Part shown: one piece after another, positions 20,801 through 28,924 of the stretch
Numbering within the stretch: the stretch's first letter is position 1
Layout: each line of letters begins with the position of its first letter
Assembly: GCF_020497125.1 (NCBI RefSeq)
Contig: NW_025422919.1
Coordinates: forward strand, 62,001-126,000
From: Mauremys mutica
Lineage: Eukaryota > Chordata > Testudines > Geoemydidae
DNA length: 64,000 nt
Direction of reading: 5' to 3'
The notes under the pieces: model-generated
Seen by the model: only the letters and a program-made list of their open reading frames with translations
Told to the model about the DNA's origin: nothing
Databases searched by the model: none
Translations under genes and position numbers: made by a program

Positions 20801-23493
20801 TGCTTTGCTGTTGTTACTGCTGGGACTCGCTGCACTAACTCGCCCCTCCCCGCTGCACCCCATCTGCGACACCCGAGTCATGGAGAAATTCATCAAGGAG
20901 GCCAGAGACACTGAGAACGCCGTGGTACGTCCCCAACCGCGTCAGCCCCAAGCGCTGGGCGAGGGGTCCCTGGGTCACTGGCTACCCCACCCCGGAGGTG
21001 GCTGCATCTCAGCGCTGGGCGAGGGGTCCCTGGTAACCAGCCGCCCCGCCCCAGAGGTGGGCGCATCTCAGCGCCGGGCGAGGGGTCCCTGGGTCACCGG
21101 CCGCCCCGCCCCAGAGGTGGGCGCATCTCAGCGCCGGGCGAGGGGTCCCTGGGTCACCGGCCGCCCCGCCCCAGAGGTGGGCGCATCTCAGCGCCGGGCG
21201 AGGGGTCCCTGGGTAACCGGCCGCCCCGCCCCAGAGGTGGGCGCATCTCAGCGCCGGGTGAGGGGTCCCTGGGTAACCGGCCGCCCCGCCCCAGAGGTGG
21301 GCGCATCCCAGCACCGGGCGAGGGGTCCCTGGGTAACCGGCCGCCCCGCCCCAGAGGTGGGCGCATCTCAGCGCCGGGCGAGGGGTCCCTGGGTCACCGG
21401 CCGCCCCGCCCCAGAGGTGGGCACATCCCAGCGCCGGCCGAGGGGTCCCTGGGTAACCAGCTCCGTGGTGTCAGGCGATTTGGTCTCTTTACAGGAAGGT
21501 TGTACAAATTCTTGCAACTTATCAGAAGTTCTCACGGTGCCCGACACGAAGGTTAATTTTAACGAGTGGAAGAAAATGGATGTGAGTCTGAACAGGGCCG
21601 GGGCTCTGATCTGGGGTGGGGGGAGGCTGGAGGGGCCGGGGGTCTGACCTGGGGGGAACAGGGGGTCTGACCTGGGGGCGGCTGGAGGAGCCTGGGGATC
21701 TGACCCTGCCCTCCCTCCCCAGAGGCAGACGCAGGCGGCGGAGGTGTGGGGGGGGCAGGCCCTGCTCTCGGCCGCGGTGCTCCGGGCCCGGACCCTGGTC
21801 CCCGACCCCTCCCTGAACCAGCAGCTCGGGCGCACGTACAGCAACCTGCGCAGCATCACCCAGATCCTGCGCAGCCACGACGCCCAGGTGAGGGGCGCCG
21901 GGCGGGAACGGGGCTGGGAGGACAGAATGGTGGACGGATGCTGTGGGGGGTGGAGAGATGGACGGATGGACAGATCGATGGATGGATTTGTGGGGTGGGA
22001 CAGACAGATGGACGGAGAGGCAGACGGATGTGTGGGGCAGGATGGGTGGATGGATGGATGGATGGATGGATAGCTGTGTATGGGGATGGATGGATGCATG
22101 GACGGATGTGTGGGGTGTGATGGATGGATGGATGGATGAGTGGGTAGGAGGATGGATGAGTGGGTAGGAGGATGGATGGATGGAAGGATGAGTGGGTAGG
22201 AGGATGGATGGATGGACAGATGGAGGGACGCATGGATGGGTGGATGGATGGATGGATGAGTGGGTAGGAGGATGGATGGATGGGTGGATGGATGAGTTGG
22301 TAGGAGGATGGATGGATGAGTGGGTAGGAGGATGGATGGATGGATGGACAAATGGAGGGACGCATGGATGGGTGGATGGATGGACAGATGGATGGATGGA
22401 TGAGTGGGTAGGAGGATGGATGGATGGATGGATGGAGAGTGGGTAGGAGGATGGATGGACGGATGGATGGATGAGTGGGTAGGAGGATGGATGGATGGAT
22501 GGAGAGTGGGTAGGAGGATGGATGGACGGATGGAGGGACGCACGGATGGGTGGATGGATGGACGGATGGATGGAGAGTGGGTAGGAGGATGGATGGACGG
22601 ATGGATGGATGAGTGGGTAGGAGGATGGATGGATGGATGGAGAGTGGGTAGGAGGATGGATGGACGGATGGAGGGACGCACGGATGGGTGGATGGATGGA
22701 CGGATGGATGGAGAGTGGGTAGGAGGATGGATGGATGGATGGACGGATGGAGGGACGCACGGATGGGTGGATGGATGGACGGATGGATGGAGAGTGGGTA
22801 GGAGGAGGGATGGATGGATGGACGGAAGGAGGGACGCACGGATGGGTGGATGGATGGACAGATGGAGGGACACACGGATGGGTGGATGGATGGATGGACG
22901 GATGGATGGAGAGTGGGTAGGAGGATGGATGGATGGATGGACGGATGGAGGGACGCACGGATGGGTGGATGGATGGACGGATGGATGGAGAGTGGGTAGG
23001 AGGATGGATGGATGGATGGACGGATGGAGGGACGCACGGATGGGTGGATGGATGGACGGATGGATGGAGAGTGGGTAGGAGGATTGATGGACGGATGGAT
23101 GGAGAGTGGGTAGGAGGATTGATGGACGGATGGAGGGACGCACGGATGGGTGGATGGATGGACAGATGGATGGAGAGTGGGTAGGAGGATGGATGGATGG
23201 ATGGACGGATGGAGGGACGCACGGATGGGTGCATGGACGGACAGACGAATTTGTGGAGCAGGACGGAGCAGTGCGGGGGGGTGGGGGGACAGAAGGGTAA
23301 AGGTGCCCCGTACAAGTGCCCCCCTCTAACCACAGCCCCCCGTCTCCCCCAGGTGGAGCCGGCCCTGCCCCCCGCCCCGCCCCCCACCCTCAGCATCCAG
23401 ACACTGGCCAAACTCCTCAGCGTCCACTCCAACTTCCTGCGGGGGCGGGTGAAGCTGTTCCTGACGGACGCCTGCAGGCCCGACACCAGGTGA
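17823..23493 (+). CDS. EPO: Erythropoietin
   Basis: Secreted four-helix cytokine that binds EPOR on erythroid progenitors. Coding exons: 17823-17835, 20794-20924, 21495-21581, 21723-21887, 23353-23493; all introns GT-AG, phases 1,0,0,0; 178 residues (human 193). The first coding exon is 13 nt in phase 1, as in human EPO, and gives MGRSG leading into [14 protein letters not shown], a clear signal peptide. Exon 3 is 87 nt, also as recalled for human. Diagnostic segments: [54 protein letters not shown] and [17 protein letters not shown]. The four disulfide cysteines are kept (ICD, GCTNSC, DACRP). Only one N-glycosylation sequon (NLS) is present against three in human. Exon 1 is 3 kb from exon 2 and rests on length, phase, donor and signal-peptide logic, so it is less certain than exons 2-5. 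POP7 lies upstream and TFR2 downstream, same strand. Confidence 0.95.
18122..18455 (-). repeat. Unit A array in EPO intron 1
   Basis: About four copies of unit A in minus orientation, about 290 bases after the EPO exon 1 donor. Confidence 0.9.
18460..20590. other. Low-repeat CpG-rich part of EPO intron 1
   Basis: About 2 kb with little tandem repetition and many CpG dinucleotides, unlike its surroundings. No exon, RNA gene or known element is recognised on either strand. It ends in GGAT/GGAC simple repeats (20610-20760) before EPO exon 2. Could hold intronic regulatory DNA or an unrecognised old insertion. Confidence 0.5.
20943..21465 (+). repeat. Unit C 60-bp array in EPO intron 2
   Basis: Eight to nine copies of the 60-bp unit C fill almost the whole intron between EPO exons 2 and 3, from about 18 bases after the donor to about 30 bases before the acceptor. 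Confidence 0.95.
21935..23265 (+). repeat. GGAT-rich satellite in EPO intron 4
   Basis: About 1.3 kb of GGAT/GGAC tetranucleotides organised into a higher-order unit: GAGAGTGGGTAGGAGGATGG, ATGGACGGATGGAGGGACGC and ACGGATGGGTGGATGGATGG. Stop-free frames on both strands are artefacts. It is the major content of the last EPO intron. Confidence 0.95.
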
Positions 23494-23765
23494 GGGGCTC
23501 CCACCCAGCCCCGACCGCCACAGCACTCCGCCCCCTCCCCCCTTGGAACCTTCCTGGTGGCAGATGATTGACAGCCGCCAATCATCCACCCACCGGACAG
23601 CAGACATGGAGCCTTGGGAAAACCTCGCTTGGTGATTGACAGCTGTCAACCATCCCGGAGTCATGGAAGAAACCCGGCTCCTCTTGGCGGGGGTGTGTGT
23701 TAAACATTGATGGGTGACTGGCAGCTGTCAATCACCCCCAGCCACACTGCCTAGACTGCTGCCAG

Positions 23766-23772
23766 CACGTCA
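23766..23772 (-). promoter_or_regulatory. Candidate hypoxia response element in EPO 3' region
   Basis: Minus strand reads GACGTGCTG, sharing ACGTGCTG with the human EPO 3' enhancer HRE. It lies about 275 bases after the EPO stop, among the palindromes. No clear HIF ancillary or HNF4 half-site is seen beside it, so this is only a candidate. Confidence 0.4.
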
Positions 23773-23839
23773 CGGGAGAAATACAAAGATGATTGACAGC
23801 TGCCAATCATCCCGCGTTTGGCTTTTGGAATTCCGCATG

Positions 23840-23845
23840 AATAAA
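23840..23845 (+). terminator. EPO polyadenylation signal
   Basis: AATAAA about 350 bases after the EPO stop codon, followed by a GTGGTGG-type G/T-rich stretch. It is the only canonical hexamer near the gene's 3' end. Confidence 0.65.
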
Positions 23846-24154
23846 GTGGTGGAGGAGGAGAACATTGCTACAGGGCAGCTGATGAAAGATTGACAGCTGT
23901 CAATCAACCCAGACTGCAGGGAGACAGACGAGCCCTCCCGGAAGTGGAGCGAGATCCAGCGGATTGACGCCTGTCACCCGGCCCCGAGCCTGGCACAGAC
24001 CTCGCTGTCGCCCCATGATTGACAGCTGTCCATCACCCCCGTCACGGCTCAACGCACCGACCGGACCCCCCGATAACCAGCGGGAAGCTAGATCAGTCGA
24101 ACTGACAGCTGTCAGTCTCTGAAGATTAGCATCCGCGGGTGGGGTAGGCAGGGG

Positions 24155-24690
24155 AGGGGTCCCTGGGTAACCCGCCGCCCCGCCCCAGAGGTGGCTGCAT
24201 CTCAGCGCCGGGCGAGGGGTCCCTGGGTCACCGGCCGCCCCGCCCCAGAGGTGGCTGCATCTCAGCGCCGGGCGAGGGGTCCCTGGGTAACCGGACGCCC
24301 CGCCCCAGAGGTGGCTGCATCTCAGCGCCGGCCGAGGGGTCCCTGGGTCACCGGCCGCCCTGCCCCAGAGGTGGGCGCATCTCAGCGCCGGGTGAGGGGT
24401 CCCTGGGTAACCGGCCGCCCCGCCCCAGAGGTGGCTGCATCTCGGCGCCGGGCGAGGGGTCCCTGGGTCACCGGCCGCCCCGCCCCAGAGGTGGCTGCAT
24501 CTCAGCACCGGGCGAGGGGTCCCTGGGTAACCGGCCGCCCCGCCCCAGAGGTGGCCGCATCTCAGCGCCGGGCGAGGGGTCCCCGGGTAACTGGCCGCCC
24601 CGCCCCAGAGGTGGGCGCATCTCAGCGCCGGGCGAGGGGTCCCTGGGTCACCGGCCGCCCTGCCCCAGAGGTGGGCGCACCCCGGCGCCG
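24155..24690 (+). repeat. Unit C 60-bp array downstream of EPO
   Basis: Nine copies of the 60-bp unit, starting about 40 bases after the last palindrome. Same orientation as the other three clusters. Confidence 0.95.
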
Positions 24691-24894
24691 CTGGCGAAGG
24701 CGGGCACTGCTGGCTCGCTGACGGCTGACGATCCCCCTGGACACAAATCTCCGCTGCACTGTCTGAAAGGGCGACACGGCCAGAGACTCGGATGCGGCCG
24801 ATGCGCCGGGGGCCCAGGCCACAGAGTTTATATTTGATATTAAGTTAAGATGGAAACGATTTTGTGTCTCTCTCGTCTCTGCTAAGGTAGGGAG

Positions 24895-25490
24895 AGGATG
24901 GGGCAGGGGCCTGTCCCCTCTAGGGGGCGCCAGCTCCCACCCGGCCCCAGGGTGGGGACTGCCTCAGAGCCCGGACTCCTGGGTTCTCTCCCCAGCTCTG
25001 AGAGCGGAGTGGGGGCTGGTGGGTCAGAGCAGGGGGGGCTGGGAGCCAGGACTCCTGGGTTCTCTCCCTGGCTCTGGGAGGGGAGTGGGGGCTGGTGGGT
25101 TATGGCAGGGGGGCTGGGAGCCCGGACTCCTGGGTTCTCTCTCCGGCTCTGGGAGGGGAGTGGGGGCTGGTGGTTAGAGCAGGGGGGGCTGGGAGCCAGG
25201 ACTCCTGGGTTCTCTCCCCAGCTCTGGGAGGGCAGTGGGGGCTGGTGGTTAGAGCAGAGGGGCCGGGAGCCAGGACTCCTGGGTTCTCTCCCTGGCTCTG
25301 GGAGGGGAGTGGGGGCTGGTGGGTTAGAGCGGGGTGGGGGCTGGGAGCCAGGACTCCTGGGTTCTCTCCCTGGCTCTGGGAGGGGAGTGGGGGCTGGTGG
25401 GTCGGAGCAGGGGGGCCGGGAGCCAGGACTCCTGGGTTCTCTCCCTGGCTCTGGGAGGGGAGTGGGGGCTGGTGGGTTAGAGCGGGGGGG
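24895..25490 (+). repeat. Unit N copy followed by unit A array
   Basis: One unit N copy (24895-24965), then seven copies of unit A in plus orientation to 25490. Intergenic between EPO and TFR2. The next 340 bases (25490-25830) show no gene. Confidence 0.9.
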
Positions 25491-25834
25491 GGGCTGTATT
25501 TGGCACAGGACGGTTTCAGTTTCAGTTCCCCCCACACACACTTACACATAAGATCAAAGCTGAGAACTTGGGGGCAGGGGTAGGATTGGGGGGGCTAGAA
25601 ACTGCCTAGACCCGGGACCATGAAGGACGCAGGGGACCCTGGACATTCGCAAGCGGGGGAGGGAAATCCGACAGGAGCAGCCCCCCTCTATGGAAAGTGT
25701 TATGGGGGGGGAGGACCTCGTGGGGGGCGGCCCTCCCCTCCCCCCATCCCTAGGCAAGGGAGGGGTAATGCGGGGCAACGAATGAAAACTGGGGCTGTCT
25801 CCGAAACTCAGACCCCCGCCCCGCTCCCTGCCCC

Positions 25835-27005
25835 ACAGTGCCCCCTAGCGCCCCATGGGGCCAGCCCCACCTGCCAGGGGAGAGCGCCCCCTGCTGAGCC
25901 CCTGCCCCACTCCCTGCCCCACAGCGCCCCCTGCTGAGCCCCTGCCCCGCTCCCTGCCCCACAGCGCCCCCTGCTGAGCCCCCTGCCCCGCTCCCTGCCC
26001 CACAGCGCCCCCTAGCGCCCCATGGGGCCAGCCCCGCCTGCCAGGGGAGCGCGCCCCCTGCTGAGCCCCTGCCCCGCTCCCTGCCCCACAGCGCCCCCTG
26101 CTGAGCCCCCGCCCCGCTCCCTGCCCCACAGCGCCCCCTGCTGAGCCCCTGCCCTGCTCCCTGCCCCACAGCGCCCCCTGCTGAGCCCCCGCCCCGCTCC
26201 CTGCCCCACAGCGCCCCCTAGCGCCCCATGGGGCCAGCCCCGCCTGCCAGGGGAGAGCGCCCCCAGCTGAGCCCCCGTCCTGCTCCCTGCCCCACAGCGC
26301 CCCCTGCTGAGCCCCCGCCCCACTCCCTGCCCCACAGCGCCCCCTGCTGAGCCCCCGCCCCGCTCCCTGCCCTACAGCGCCCCCTAGCGCCCCATGGGGC
26401 CAGCCCTGCCTGGCAGGGGAGAGCGCCTCCTGCTGAGTCCCCGCCCGACTCCCTTCCCCACAGCGCCCCCAGCTGAGCCCCTGCCCCGCTCCCTGCCCCA
26501 CAGCGCCCCCTGCTGAGCCCCCGCCCCGCTCCCTGCCCCACAGCGCCCCCTAGCGCCCCATGGGGCCAGCCCCGCCTGCCAGGGGAGAGCGCCCCCAGCT
26601 GAGCCCCCGTCCTGCTCCCTGCCCCACAGCGCCCCCTGCTGAGCCCCCGCCCCACTCCCTGCCCCACAGCGCCCCCTGCTGAGCCCCTGCCCCGCTCCCT
26701 GCCCCACAGCGCCCCCTGCTGAGCCCCTGCCCCGCTCCCTGCCCCACAGTGCCCCCTGCTGAGCCCCCGCCCCGCTCCCTGCCCTACAGCGCCCCCTGCT
26801 GAGCCCCTGCCCCGCTCCCTGCCCCACAGCGCCCCCTGCTGAGCCCCCGCCCCGCTCCCGGCCCCACAGCGCCCCCTAGCGCCCCATGGGGCCAGCCCCC
26901 TGCCAGGGGAGAGCGCCCCCTGCTGCCCCCGCCCTGCTCCCTGCCCCACAGCGCCCCCTGCTGAGCCCCCTGCCAGGCTCCCTGCCCCACAGCGCCCCCT
27001 AGTGC
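25835..27005 (-). repeat. 41-bp tandem array carrying CTCF-like core motifs
   Basis: About 28 units of TGCCCCACAGCGCCCCCTGC plus TGAGCCCCTGCCCCGCTCCC, with a longer variant containing GCGCCCCATGGGGCCAGCCC. On the minus strand the unit reads CAGCAGGGGGCGCTG, which fits the CTCF core CASYAGRKGGCRSY; about 18 units fit, all in the same orientation. It lies between EPO and TFR2. Confidence 0.9.
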
Positions 27006-27274
27006 CCCACGGGGGCATCAGACCTGGATCCAGGCCCTGTTTGTTTTTCACAAGGCAGAGCCCTGATAAGACCCCAGACTTGGTGGCACCTGGGGGGCGG
27101 AGGTGGGGGGGGGGCAGGGTCTGCCAGGAAACCCTCTCCCTTGTCACAGGCTCCGCCCCCTTAACCCCTCCCTGCCTGAGCCCCCTGCATGAGCAGTGAC
27201 TTTCGGCGAGGGCAAAGTACGAGTCCTGGGGGGATGTTAATAAAAAATGCCCCCCCCCCACACAGGCACCCCAG

Positions 27275-28070
27275 AGGTGGCTGCATCTCAGCGCCGGGCG
27301 AGGGGTCCCTGGGTCACCGGCCGCCCCGCCCCAGAGGTGGCTGCATCTCAGCGCCGGGCGAGGGGTCCCTGGGTAACCGGCCGCCCCGCCCCAGAGGTGG
27401 GCGCATCTCAGCGCTGGGCGAGGGGTCCCTGGGTAACCGGCCGCCCCGCCCCAGAGGTGGCCGCATCTCAGCACCGGGCGAGGGGTCCCTGGGTAACCGG
27501 CCGCCCCGCCCCAGAGGTGGCCGCATCTCAGCACCGGGCGAGGGGTCCCTGGGTAACCGGCCGCCCCGCCCCAGAGGTGGGCGCATCTCAGCGCCGGGCG
27601 AGGGGTCCCTGGGTAACCGGCCGCCCCGCCCCAGAGGTGGGCGCATCTCAGCGCCGGGCGAGGGGTCCCTGGGTAACCGGCCGCCCCGCCCCAGAGGTGG
27701 CCGCATCTCAGCGCCGGGCGAGGGGTCCCTGGGTCACCGGCCGCCCCGCCCCAGAGGTGGGCGCATCTCAGCGCTGGGCGAGGGGTCCCTGGGTAACCGG
27801 CTGCCCTGCCCCAGAGGTGGGCGCATCTCAGCGCCGGGCGAGGGGTCCCTGGGTAACCGGCCGCCCTGCCCCAGAGGTGGGCGCATCTCAGCGCCGGGCG
27901 AGGGGTCCCTGGGTAACCGGCTGCCCTGCCCCAGAGGTGGGCGCATCTCAGCGCCGGGCGAGGGGTCCCTGGGTAACCGGCCGCCCTGCCCCAGAGGTGG
28001 GCGCATCTCAGCGCCGGGCGAGGGGTCCCTGGGTAACCGGCCGCCCCGCCCCAGAGGTGGCTGCATCTCA
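27275..28070 (+). repeat. Unit C 60-bp array (about 13 copies)
   Basis: The longest and most homogeneous of four unit C clusters. Exact 60-bp period, plus orientation, intergenic between EPO and TFR2. Confidence 0.95.
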
Positions 28071-28204
28071 GCCTTGCGATTAGCATGTGGATTACGCGGC
28101 AATTTTATTCCGTGCTCTGATGCCCCCTACAGGCCATGGACAGGAATATAGAGAGCGACAGCCGGAAACTTCCTTCATCCTGCTCCTAATTCCACAGCAC
28201 AGAG

Positions 28205-28580
28205 CCCCAAAAGTACCCCCCCTGAGCCAGCCAGTCCCCGCCCTGGGGCCGGGGGGGAGCCGGCGCCCCCCAGAGGGGACAGGCCCCTGCCCCATTCCCC
28301 GCCCCCCCAAGCCGGCCAGTCCCAGCCCTGGGGCCGGGTGGGAGCCGGCGCCTCCTAGAGGGGACAGGCCCCTGCCCCATTCCCCGCCCCCCTGAGCCAG
28401 CAAGTCCCCGCCCTGGGGCCGGGGGGGAGCCGGCGCCCCCCAGAGGGGACAGGCCCCTGCCCCATTCCCGCCCCCCTGAGCCAGCAAGTCCCCGCCCTGG
28501 GGCCGGGGGGGAGCCGGCGCCCCCCAGAGGGGACAGGCCCCTGCCCCATTCCCCGCCCCCCCAAGCCGGCCAGTCCCAGC
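28205..28580 (-). repeat. Unit N minisatellite, inverted
   Basis: About four copies of the 86-bp unit N in minus orientation (compare 12480-12770 in plus orientation). Confidence 0.85.
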
Positions 28581-28924
28581 ACCCCTAGGCCCGGTGAGCG
28601 TTGGGGCTGCGAGGGGAGACCCCCGCCCCATTCCCGGCAACACAGGGCCCCCTGGCGCCACCCTGGCCGGGCCCAGGCGGGGGGGCGGGGGGGGGCTGGA
28701 CGTAGGTCCCGGCGGGGGAGGAGGCCTGGGTGTCACCGGCGGGTGGGTGGGAGCCCGGGTTTGTATCAGACACAAACAGCTCCCAGCACCAGGCGCCGAC
28801 TCTGTGAGTGTCCCTAGGGGGAGGGGGAGGGGGGGGTCTGTGAGAACCCCATAAACCCCCACAGCCACGGGTCCTAGCCCAGCCCGGGGGAGACAGCCTG
28901 TGGGTCGGGAATGGGGGACACCAG

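Larger units (their letters stand above)
23564..24114 (+). promoter_or_regulatory. Cluster of eight TGATTGACAGCTGTCAATCA-like palindromes 3' of EPO
   Basis: Copies at about 23565-23584, 23633-23652, 23715-23734, 23790-23809, 23887-23906, 23962-23979, 24016-24035 and 24099-24118, spaced 55-97 bp with dissimilar sequence between them. The half-site TGATTGACAG is the PBX-MEIS/PREP composite motif and the centre TGACAGCTGTCA is the MEIS/TGIF palindromic motif. The first four lie before the EPO polyadenylation signal. Function is inferred. Confidence 0.6.

Noticed and set aside
21368..23585. Very long minus-strand frames rich in HPSIHPS
   Set aside because: Translation of GGAT repeats in EPO intron 4; they overlap EPO exons and have no homology.
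25835..28070. Regular arrays resembling CRISPR
   Set aside because: No repeat-spacer alternation or cas genes, and the DNA is vertebrate; these are head-to-tail minisatellites.
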